Below are positions 15,101 through 27,100 of a stretch of DNA of 64,000 nucleotides, piece by piece; position 1 is the first letter of the stretch, and every line of letters starts with the position of its first letter. A model generated the notes under the pieces. The model had not been told where the DNA came from and made no database searches. It was given only the letters and a program-made list of their open reading frames with translations. The DNA comes from Cladorhizidae sp. MBARI D1340-BT2. Its lineage: Eukaryota; Porifera; Demospongiae; Poecilosclerida; Cladorhizidae. A program made the position numbers and the translations under genes. The stretch covers positions 34,490,396-34,554,395 of the forward strand of contig JAQNBH010000011.1 of NCBI GenBank assembly GCA_028752905.1, given 5' to 3'.

Positions 15101-18100
15101 GACAGAGATACCAAAGTGAAAACACAAGGGACGAAAGCTTAACTTTGTTTATTGCTGTATTCATCATAACAAAGAACATCCTGATGAAGTAAAAATTATG
15201 GCATCAAAAGTTCAGAAACAGGACCAAGATGTCTTTGATGCTCATAAAATGGTCAGTACAGTAATTGACAACATTGAAACCACATGAAAAAATATCAACA
15301 CCGTTCTAAGTTTCTGGTATGAAGAAATTCTACACATGGCAGATAATGTTGGTGTTGCTGAATCTGTTCCTAGGAAGTCGAGTTTGCAAAGGAATAGAAG
15401 CAATAATCCAAGTGATACTCCAATTGTCCACTACAAAAGAGCAGTTGCTATTCATCTTCTTGACTCTCTGCTCAAATGAAAGAGAGATTTTCTGAGTACA
15501 ACTCCAATGCTAAAATATTGCTCTCTTTGATTCGATCAATTATACATTGCACGACAATGGACTTGGTCAAAAATGTTCTGAATGACTTTCTGTATTGGGA
15601 AAGGGATCTTCCATTTCATAGGTCACAGCTTTAGGGCACAGATGAAAGAAAATTATTTTGCCATAATGCATAATTGGAATGTGATGTAATACACATTGTG
15701 CATCTCTATTTGGGTATGTCTTATTAAACATGCCCGCACACTGGAAGATTGCATGTTGGAAGAAGTAAGCAAGAAAAGTAATCTTACTTAGTTCAATAAC
15801 CTTGTCAACAATCATTTACTCTTTCGACATTTCAACAAGATGTCTTCATCAGGAATATTATTATGGACTTATATAACATTAGTACAAAAATTCAAACTAA
15901 TATACAGTTTAAATCATGATTAGCATAAAAAATGTCCATGATATCCCTCTTTCGAACATAAGCGAATTGATAGAAATATTTATCTTGTGTTAGGTGTATC
16001 TATTTCTGTTTTAAAATTAGATTTTTGTTTAGCTGTTGTTTATAAATAAGATGATGTATACATATACATTTATAGGCATGATGGCAAAACCTTTTTAATT
16101 TATCTGTGACCCATAGTCCTGTTTTCTGTGATACAAAAAATGAAGTTATACATATTTAGAATATCGTCATTATTTTGTTGTTGGGTAAATCTAGATGAGT
16201 CTAAAGAATAATTCATTGTGTTATCCAAAGAGCAATATCCATATTTACTTAATTAGATTTGCTACACTATTTCTTTCTAGGGTATTGTTAAAATCTGAAT
16301 AAATTGTAGCTATATACTTTACTCATTTCTAAAGTCTATTCATTCTGATATAAATTTGAGACGATGAATATATAGGAGCATTTTGTAGTAGGTACAGCTA
16401 TCATTCTGAGCCTTGTGCTAAACATAATAAATATAATGCATTATTAACATTGGAGCAGAGTCATGCATGAAAGGAACTTTTTAATATAGTTTTCAAACAG
16501 TTTGCTTAATACATGAGCATAAATATGAATATGTATCAGGTCTAGTTTCTTGCTGTAAAATATAATTATGATACTGACATTTTAATTAAAGGAGGAGTAT
16601 TGTGCTCACCATGCTCATCACAAGGAGCCATCAGACTGCAAGGAGGCACACCTACTAGTGGATGTGTGGAAGTCTGCAATGAGAATTCCTGGGGAACAGT
16701 GTGCGATGATAGATGGGGAGCTGCTGAAACACAAGTTGCATGCAGACAGCTGGGACATTCTGCTATTGGAGCTATAACACTTACTACATTTGCTGTTGTT
16801 GTTGGGACTGGCCAGATATGGTTGGATGATATCAACTGTGTTGGGGATGAGATGAGTCTGTTTAACTGTAGTTCTAAACCAGTTGGATTCCACAATTGTG
16901 CACACCATGAAGATGTTGGAGTGAGCTGTCAAACTGGTAAGCAATATTCATCATAATAAGATGTTTAATATTTATTTTACCAACATATGTAACCATGCTT
17001 TTCACCAATGCTCTAGAGTACTTTTGTCATAGCCATAGCAATAATGTATAACATCAATGTACAGTAATTATTCTCAAAAGATTCTTGATTTTGCTAATGA
17101 ATTTTTTTGCAGCTTACTTTTTGCATATGTGGAGTAGAGGAAAAGATGAAACAATAACAACAAAATTCCTTATTTTCTAAATAATTATTGTCTCACACAT
17201 ATATATAATATTGTCATTTGTAAAGGCGCTAGTGGTATATTTCAAAGAGCCATAATTTTCACTGTATATATAAATTTATAGCTGTGAAAAACTCTTTTTG
17301 GAATTTTTCCGTTGATTCTAATGTTGGTAACATTTTCAACATGTTTTTCTCCAGAAACAATCAGATTGCAAGGAGGCACAGGTAGAAGTGGACGTCTGGA
17401 GGTTTACTACAACAATGTTTGGGGAACAGTGTGTGATCATTCTTGGGGTCCTGTAGATGCACAAGTTGCATGCAAACAGCTAGGATATTGTGCTATTGGA
17501 GCCAATACGCTTATGGAGTCTGATGTTCCTGATGGTACTGGGCAGATATGGCTGGACAATGTCAATTGTGTTGGGGATGAGGTCAGTCTCTTTAACTGTA
17601 GTGCTAACCTGAGTGGCATCAACAATTGTTCACACTTCGAAGATGTTGGAGTGAGCTGTCAAAGAGGTAATCATTACTGGTATGTTTTTCATGTGTGATT
17701 CATGATATTAACGATATAGTTTGAGAAAAAAGGGCTATGTAGATATTGGTATAAACAGCAGAATACACGGCTCTGTATGAACCAGTTGTGTTTACTACAT
17801 GTTGGAATTTGTATGTTGATAATTTTGCATATAATAATTTTAATAATATTTGTACCTCATTTTGTTGAGGTTTAAAAAGACTTTTCTACCGGAAATGTTT
17901 TTCAGTAGAGTTATGGCTGATTATAAAATGAATGGAACAAAGGCAAGTAAAAAGAGTGGCATTGCAAGTTAATTTGGATTACATTCATCTTGACCTTCTT
18001 TCTTTTAAAGTAACCATAATAATGGATGACAGGTTATGTTAATTTAACATGAGCATATATATATCTATACCTGTAAAACTGTCCAAAGACATTCGACACA

Positions 18101-21100
18101 TTCTATCTCTATAGCTATCTATATTTCAAAAGCCTGCCCAAAATCTTCTTCTAGCAAAATATATAAAATTTAATATACATTACTTGCTAACATCATCCTC
18201 TACTAACTGACCGAACTGTAGAATGAAATAAAATGACCTATAATTGATGGAGATTCCCTAGGTCATTATGCTCGCATGATGAAAGACAATCCAGCATCTA
18301 TATCTTTAAATTATGGCAGGGTTTCATCTAGTGGGGGGGAAGCTTCCCCCCCAAACACTCCAGCTTCCCCCCCAAACACTCCAGCTTCCACCTCCCCAAA
18401 ATAAGCATGAGTTTTACCTAACACAAGAATTATTATATTAAAGTAAGATTTATAAATTGAGTTTACGTTGTTTCTGTTCTTTCCAGTGATCTATAATCAC
18501 TTCCAGTTCTTCATCACTCAAATGTTCAGGACCCTCGATACACACTTGCATAGCTTGGTCTAAACTCTAAAGTGTCCTCACCAAGTCTGCTTTTCAGCCT
18601 CGTTTTTATTAGTTTCATATCACTGAAGATTCTTTCAACTGTAGCTGTAGTGATAGGCAGGACCAAGGAGATTGAAGCAAGACGTTCAAGATTTGGAAAG
18701 CCTGCTTTTAGAGTGTCATTTGTTAAAAGGCTAGTAAGAACATCAGAATTAGAAGCATTACGAAAATTCGTGAACAATATGCGCCGAAAGATTTTCCACT
18801 CAGCTTCAGTTTGTTGTGTGTCTACATCAGGCAGGGGCGTACCCAGCATAGAGCGCTCGGAGCTCGCGCACCCCCCCTAGAGTACAGAATGCAAAAAAAA
18901 AAAAAAAAAAAAGGGGGGGGGGGGGGGGGGGAAAGAAGAAAAAAGGTGTGGCCAAGAGTAATCCACATGCGCGAATGCAGTAAAACTAGATCGAGTCGTG
19001 TTCCATGACAGAAGTTCTCAAGCTAGCTCAGTGACTGTGTGGTTGATTTTTGATTTGAGCTGCCAACTATATACATCTCAGCAGAAATGCCACCGAAAAA
19101 GAAGCAGAGAATTACACTTTTTGACTTCAAGAAATCGAATGTATATATATATATATATACTAGGTAAGTACTCAACATAAATTAATCTGTGGCCTCAATG
19201 TGGCTCAGGAATTCCCAGTTCAATTATTAGTCCTTCAGCTAGAATTAGGGAGAAGCTCTCAGACCTGTGCAGTAGCTTGCCCTAGGTACCTCAGAATCTA
19301 GCGAAACAGTTAATAGCAATGCAGTTAATATAAATAACATCCTCATGGTGTCTTTCATAGCTATAATTGTTAACTTTTTAAAACAGAATTGGACAACCAG
19401 GCCTCTCCTTCAGAGTGTAACAGTCCGAGACATATTATTCCCTCTGTTTCTGACAGCCTGACCATTCCCTCAGTTTCTGAGAGTCCGACCATTCCCTCAG
19501 TTTCTGACAGCCCGGCCATTTCCTCAGTTTCTGACAGCCAGTGCAGCAATCTGCAGGTAACCAAGGAGATGTCTCCACAGATGGACATATTTTTTTTGTC
19601 AGGGAAATTGACCTCTGTCGAGACAAAGATTCGGCTAATCAAGGGGAGGAAACCAGAGGTAACATTCAGGCTACCTAGCCAGGAGTTCTCTGATACACAA
19701 AGAAACATACTGGTATTACCAGAAGGCTGTTTAACCTAAGGTATTTGGACATATTCCCCTGGATGTACTATTGCAAGTCATCTAATCCGATTATCGTGTG
19801 GCATGTCTAGCCTGCATCCTTTTTGCCAAGGAAGGGAAATTTATGTCACGCCCCACTGAAGTCATGGTATCACGCCCTCACACCAACTTCAGGAAGACTA
19901 ATGCCAAGGCCCACGAATCTGCACAATATCACAAAGAGGCTGTGGCACAGTTTTTAGCTTTTCAAGAAACTAACCATGACCCCAGTCTGCGTATTGACCT
20001 CTGGATGAATGCACAAGAGCAGCTCACATTACAAGAGAACAAGAAAAAGCTCAAGTCAATCATGCTTCCCATAATCTTTTGTGCCAAGTATGGTCTAGCT
20101 CTCCGTGGCAAGAGAGACTATGGGGACATAAATTGGTTTTCCGCATGCAGCAATACACTTAATTGAGCTATATACCCTCTTCTATTTGACTACAAAGGCC
20201 TTGGAGAGAGCACCCCCCCCCCCCCCCCCCCCCTCTAAATCCTGGGTACGCCCCTGTCAGACAGGTATTGAGAATCTTGTCTGCCCCTGAAATGTAAGTT
20301 GTTGTGGACTGCCGTAGAAGTTGGTCAGTTTTTGTAGCTTTTCTTCACCATATGAAGACAGGGAATCTTCTTTTGGGGGTAAATGGGATGGATTAAACAC
20401 TGAAAATGCTGAGTAAACATCAGAGGAGCTTAACCTATTAGTAATATTATGGTCAATTACACTCTGAATGTAGGGACAATAAATCTTTGAGATAAAGAAT
20501 TCTTTATCGGCTTGATGAACAATGATGTTTCGCTCACCAAGTGCTGCCTCATCTGAAAATACCACTGTGTGGTCTTTAAACCAGGTCTGTCAACAGTGCT
20601 TTTAACCATCACAGGAACGATAGCAACATCAAGATTCTTAGCTTGAAGGCTTCCTTGAAGTTTAGCAATTGTATGGAGTACATCACAAAGCATGTACAAA
20701 CAAGCCACAAATTTATATGTGCACATTAGCTTAGCAATGCCATATGCCTCAGCATCTCCACTCTCCTCATAAATGTGTTCAAAGGTGCCAACCAATGCTG
20801 GCAATGATTGTCTCACAGCACGAACACATCGCTCTTGTGCCAACCAACGTGTGTCACTTGGTTTGTGCATTTTCAGCTCAGGGGCATTGAGCACTGCTTG
20901 AATTTCTGCTAGTCTCTCAGCCTTTTTAGGTGAATAATGGAAAGCTTGCCACACAGAGAGAAGAGTCCCCAATACTCTCTTGACCTCATTGTGTTCACTT
21001 GAAGCATGAACAGCTGCCAACTGTAGTCTGTGACAACAGCAGTGAACAAATAAAGCACTAGGAGAATGATATCGCATCCGCACTTGCACCCCACTTTTCT

Positions 21101-24100
21101 TTCCAGACACCGTGCTTGCTCCATCAAATCCTAACCCACGCAACTTACTAACAGGAATTCCTTTGTCGCTAACAAACTGGAGTAGATAGTGTCTGAGAGC
21201 CTCAGCATTAACTTTACAGGCATGGACAATCCCTAAGAAATGCTCTACTGCCTTGCCACTCTCCAACCACCTTGCACATATTGATAATTCTGTTTGGGAG
21301 GACACATCAGTACTTTCATCGGCCAATAGAGAAATGTATTGACTAGAATTCAAGCGACCAAGGAGTTGCTTTTCAAAGTAATGGCTAATGCTTTTAAGAA
21401 GCTCAGCTGTGGTGGCTTTGGAGAGTTAAGTTGCATTGGCTGGACATATGTTTTGGTTTACTTTGAGTTGTTTATTTCCATTGTCAATTTGAAGTGAAAT
21501 TAGGCTTTCAAAAGTTGTTGTATGTGGAATACGATGCCGAACCAAAAAGTAGACAGACCTAATTACATGTACTTGCTTTATAAATTCACGATTTTTTCTC
21601 CTCTCTTCATTAGAAGCACTAACCATCTGTTCAATGACACCCCCATGTGCTCTTGAACTCTCAATCATTGCTTGTCTTTCGACAGATGCTAGATGCCATT
21701 CAGACTTTTTATGCTTGCCAAGTAGCTCAGTTGCTTTGACCCAGTTATTTATAGGACGTGTAACCCATGCACCACGTGCTCGCACTGGGGGCTTGCCATA
21801 TTTCTGGCAAAAAGTGCAAAACATGCCACCTTCCTGTTCCTTAAACACCATCCACTTCCATTTAACTCTCCAATCGGGATTGTACTTCAGGTTCTTTTTG
21901 TAAGATTTTATTCTTCCACAAGCACTGCTTACTTTCTCTGTTGATCCACCTGAGAGGAGGTTGCTTAGGAATAGGTAGTTGATCATCTGAGGCTTCACCA
22001 GAGTTACCACTACCAGTTGGTCTACTTGGCCTTCTAATAAAAAATCTGTCCATAATGCCACATGTACTGTGCACTATTTGGAAACAACCAACTGCTGTGG
22101 TTTGTTAGACAATGACTATCCACAACTAACAGCAAAACAAAGAGACAGAAATAACAAAGAGACAGAAATAATTAGCAACTGTTGATAATTACAGCAAAAT
22201 AAAAGTAAAGTGTCTCTAGGTAAAAGTCCACTAGGTAAAGGGTCAACAAATTATTGTACTGCACAACTATATAGGCCTGAGACTATGCTGCTTATTATTT
22301 TAGAACTAAAGAGATTGACATGCTGAAATATAGAAAAAATATTTTTGTCTGTATACGTATCTGCAGGTTGAGTTTCTAGTTCTAGATCAAGAAAAGACTT
22401 CTCAAGTTATAGATTTTTATACATGTTTTCACATGATCTCTTGAACATTTCAGCCTGCAGTTCACATATAAAAGCATGATTGTTATGGCTAATAGAGCAT
22501 ACATAATAGAAAGCATATTGAATGGGCTACATTGGACATGGTGATTATATCATGTGTGGTTATGGAATTATTAGATTTTATATTCGCTAATTAATTTTTG
22601 AGCAAGTCAATACCATTAGAAAGCATATTGAATGACACTTTGGTATATTAATATTGATTATATCTTGTGTGGTTATGGAGTTATTAGATTTGATATCTGC
22701 TAATTAATTTTTCAGCAAGTCAATCTCCTTATTATGCCCATTTCTTATTCTGACTAATAGGGAATAATATTGCAATGGGCATAATTGGAGCATAATAGCC
22801 TCCCCCACCCATTAAAAAAAAATTGGAATTGTCCATATATATAACCTGTCTTTGAAGGTTGAAGCAGGCTGCAGCTAACAACTTAAGGTTGTGCATTCAA
22901 CATATCATTTCATTTTGAAAACACAAGCAACAATTTACAAATTTATTACTTTTTTATGTTGTTTTGAGGTGTACTGATTTTTGAAGCAGAATTATTCCAA
23001 AATAATAGGAAAATTTTGGGGAATTAGAGCATAGCTTAAATGGTCATTAAAAAAAAAACACGCACAATAGTCTCAGCCTACCAAAGCCAAGCTCTACTGG
23101 ATTTTATCAGTCCAATGAGGATCTGAGCAATAAAAAGTAGGCATTGCCAGTAAAAGTGGGCATGGTGAGGTGACAGAAGGGTTCAAAGGTCATGATGTGG
23201 TTTCTTCCTCCCCAAATACAAAATCCTAGATGAAACCCTGTATGGTGTAACCAGATGTAATCCAGATTGTCTGACACTATTTTATTTGTATATATATATG
23301 TTCTATTAAACATGCCCTGCAAACTGGAAGATTGCATGCATGAAGTAAGTAAGCAAGAAAACAACTATTTTTATTCTTAATTATTACAATGCCTTGTCAA
23401 CCATCCAGTTGAAATTTAGTCTATCGACATTTCAACTAATGTTCTAGCCTTTATCAGATTTATTATTATGGATTTACAGTAACATTAGTGGAATAATTCA
23501 TGGTTTAATATCATAATGCATTATGGTTGACTATAACAGGAATGGACAAAGCCCCCCAAAACACAGAAATATAGTTTGGATTACAATCCTCTTGCCTTTA
23601 TTCTTTTTACAGTAAACATAATAATGGATAATATAATGGATAATAGAGTATGAAAGATATCTATTTCTAGGTAATTTAACGTTAGCATAATTATATCTAT
23701 ATCTGTAAAACTAACTGCAATTATTTATCCCATAATGCACTCAACACAATCTATTTCTAATTTCCAAACCTCATCTCTTACAGAAATATATAGATATTAG
23801 TTCCTAACATAATGCTTTCCTAACTAACTAAATTGTAGCAAATGACCTGTCTCCTAAATAAGTGATGCAAGTCATTATGCTCTCATGATGAAAGGCCAAC
23901 AATCCAGCAGTTATATCATAACATTCAATGTAAGCATGAAATTTGATGTAATACACATTGTGCATCTGACACTATTCTATGTGGCACTGCAAACTGGAAG
24001 ATTGCATGTTGGAAGTAAGTAAGCAAGAAAAGAAATATTTTTATTCTTACTTAGTACAATAACCTTGACGATTTGAAATTTACTCTCTCGAAATTTTAAT

Positions 24101-27100
24101 TAGATATCTTTATCAGGAACAATGATATTTATTAATGGACTTGTAGAGTAATATTAGTGCAAGAATTCAAACAAATTTACAGTTTAATATCATAATGAGC
24201 ATAAAAAATGTATGATGTCCCTTTTGAACATAAGCGAATTTATAGAAATATTTATCAAGCGTCTATTTTTGGTTTTTAAAATTAGATTTGTTTAGTTGTT
24301 TGTTTAAAATCAAGGTGATGTTTACATATATATTTATAGCAGTTGCATTCAATATTACCATAAATTTACATTCTGATATAACTTTTAACAGGTGGTGAAA
24401 AGGAGGATATTGTAGTAACTACAGCTATCTTTCTGAGCATTGTGCCAATATAGAATCGTAATTAAAAAATATCAGCAATAATAAATCATTAAATATGAAG
24501 CAAAGACATTTGTGAATTTCATTGCATAATTGCAATCATGCATAAAAGGAGCTCTTAAAAATATATTTTGCTTGTTTTCAAGCAGTTTTCTTAACACTGA
24601 TGTATGAATATGCATTGGTTAAAATATGTAGCAGGTATATAAATATATGATATTGATATTTGAATTAAAGGAGGAACTTCGTGCTCACCGTGCTCATCAC
24701 AAGGAGCCATCAGACTGCAAGGAGGCACAGCTACTAGGGGACGTGTGGAAGTCTGCAATGATAATTCCTGGGGAACAGTGTGCGATTATAGATGGGGAGC
24801 TGCTGAAACACAAGTTGCATGCAGACAGCTGGGTTATTCTGCTATTGGAGCTACAACTCTTACTACATTTGCTGTTGCTGATGGTACTGGGAGGATATGG
24901 TTGGACGATATCAATTGTGTTGGGGATGAGTTGAGTCTGTTTAACTGTAGTGCTAGACCAATTGAAGTCCCTAATTGTGCACACAATGAAGATGTTGGAG
25001 TGAGCTGTCAAACTAGTAAGCGATAGCAATAATAATCAGATTGTATTCACTGGATATTTCAACTAGTCGAAATGTCGAGTGAATGCAATTTGAAGTTGAT
25101 TATTGAGAAGTTGATTATAATGCTATTATGTCAACTGAGAGTTCATTGAGAATAATAATCTGATTGACATTTCTGATTGACATTTGCTTAATTTTTTTTG
25201 TAACCATAGATGTCACCAATGAATATATTCACAAGGTTGTTGTGTGCGTATCAGATGTACTATATACATAATCGGAAGTCACTGCCTGCAACATAACTAC
25301 TCTCTCTCTCCAGCCACCAAGATTTAAAAAGCTACCAACCTGATCTAATTATGAAACTAACACTGTATCTTCGAAGCTTAGTTTAGCCTCTTCCCTTCTG
25401 TATGTTGGGTTAGTACAATGTGGTAGGCTAGGGTTACGCTTTTTCCCTTCTCCATTTGAGTTTATCAAGCATTACATACTAAGATTCTAATGAGATTGCA
25501 TCATTCTCTTCTACTTTTGGTTCAATTAAGAATGAGTGTCTGAGATCTTGATCTTAAGTGGAAGATTGCTCATTCAGCAGTAACTGCTCAATTGTCACTT
25601 ACATCGCTTCAGCCAACTCGATGTCACCTTCTGATGGCACACATATAACAGGCCTGTAGAAGTCTACCAGTGATCAATGAAATACAGAAGAGAAACCTTT
25701 CTTTAGGAATTAATAAAATGATATAACACTGAATAACTTGCTACAAGGAGATAACTATAAACTGTGCACCCTATTATAGAAATCATTTCCCCCCTCCTTC
25801 TTTTTACCTTGTAACAACTCGACTCATTGACTCATTAATAATTTTTAAAGTTTTACCTAGTTTTCAAACCCTTGCTTAACACATATACATGAATATGCAT
25901 TTCTTAATAGACATTCTGGTCTATTTTCTTGCTGTCAGATTTATAATATTGATGTTTTGATTAAAGGAGGGACACCATGCTCCTCACAAGGAGCAATAAG
26001 ACTGCAAGGAGGCACAGCTACTAGTGGACGTGTAGAAGTCTGCAACAATAATATCTGGAGCACAGTGTGTGATGATGCATGGGAAGCTGCTGATGCACAA
26101 GTTGCATGCAGACAACTAGGTTATTCTGCTACTGAAGCTACTACACTTACTACATCCGCTGTTCCTGGTGGCACTGGAGAGATATGGTTAGAGAATGTCC
26201 ATTGTGTTGGCAACGAGATCAGTCTCTTTAGCTGCAGTGCTAACCCTATTGGGTATCGCAATTGTGATCACTCTGAAGATGTTGGAGTGAGCTGTCGAGC
26301 TGGTAAGTAATAGTCGTCATACTGGAATGTTTTTAGATGTGATTCATGAGAAAGTTTTGAGAAATGGTGCACTGTGCAAGAGATTGAATTTATTGAACAA
26401 AATAAAGTAATTTTAAACTGCATTCTTGCTTTAAATATTATTCTCCAGCTTAATAAATTTTTACAACACACTTTCTCTAGTAGTGTTGTGGTTAGTTTAA
26501 CATTATAATGTCATCAATTCTAAAACATATTTTTGAAATAATAAGTTTAGATTCCATCCCTCTAGCAATTCCTCAAAATTTTATATTAACAATAACTGTG
26601 GATGAAGAGGATAAACAAAATTCTCTTTCAAGCAAAGAGTGCACAAAGTTACAAACAGAGTTCTTACTAATGAGCTAACACACCGCTGTTTAAAGTGCTG
26701 TAATGCTCTACACCCATCAAAGTATATTCAGGTGTACCCAATGTTGATACCAGATTGTTAAAATGGTATTGTATAGTGTAATATCGTGCCGAGATGATTT
26801 ACAATTGACAAGGGTTGAGGATAGTTTCTTAGATCTCCAATACAATATACAACACAATCCAAAACATTGGGGTTCTCCTCTCTCTCTTTTCAAGGGCCCC
26901 TCCATCCTGGATACAACACATCCTGGATACAACATACAAATCTATATATAGATATTACAAAGTAGATAAGTTATCAAAGGAAATATGTGCATCCTAATTA
27001 CAAACAAAAGATGTGAGCAGTTCCATTGTGGTACAACAGTTATCAACACCTATACCAAAAACGACTGAGTCAACAGTGTTACACAGCTCCCCTCCAAATA

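Larger units (their letters stand above)
18526..22074 (-). pseudogene. hAT transposase (ZNF862/TTF-finger type), interrupted
   Basis: Read right to left. An N-terminal segment with a TTF/ZMYM-like finger (GGMFCTFCQKYGKPP, HKKSEWH) spans about 22044-21430. The RNase H-like core with ISLLADESTDV, GFDGASTVSGKKSGV and HCCCHRLQLAAVH spans about 21353-20580. The C-terminal dimerisation region with LVLPITTATVERIFSDMKLIKTRLKSRL lies within 18526-18823. Damage: a frame change near 21955, an in-frame TAA at 21426-21428, a frame change near 20570, and the nested insertion at 18832. It therefore cannot make a functional transposase. Confidence 0.85.
18317..23240 (-). mobile_element. hAT DNA transposon, complete ends, inactive
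   Basis: Perfect 15-bp terminal inverted repeats: CAGGGTTTCATCTAG at 18317-18331 and its reverse complement at 23226-23240. Both ends are directly flanked by TATGG (18312-18316 and 23241-23245), a 5-bp target duplication. The transposase lies on the minus strand. A second transposon sits inside it at 18832-20256. The 5' untranslated part contains a 110-bp tandem repeat (22508-22727). Most hAT families make 8-bp duplications; a 5-bp class is known from repeat databases. Confidence 0.9.
17667..24670 (+). other. Intron 13, enlarged to 7 kb by a hAT insertion
   Basis: Outside the hAT element (18317-23240) the intron is the usual B to A type. The segment before exon 14 holds two copies of the CTGGAAGATTGCATG-type repeat (about 23300-23480 and 23940-24240). 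No other gene. Confidence 0.7.

Noticed and set aside
1840..17625. Many minus-strand open frames opposite the SRCR exons (for example 1840-2022, 2351-2701, 12771-13058, 16618-16944)
   Set aside because: They mirror the SRCR exons and recur because the exons recur. They have no domain and cross the exon-intron borders.
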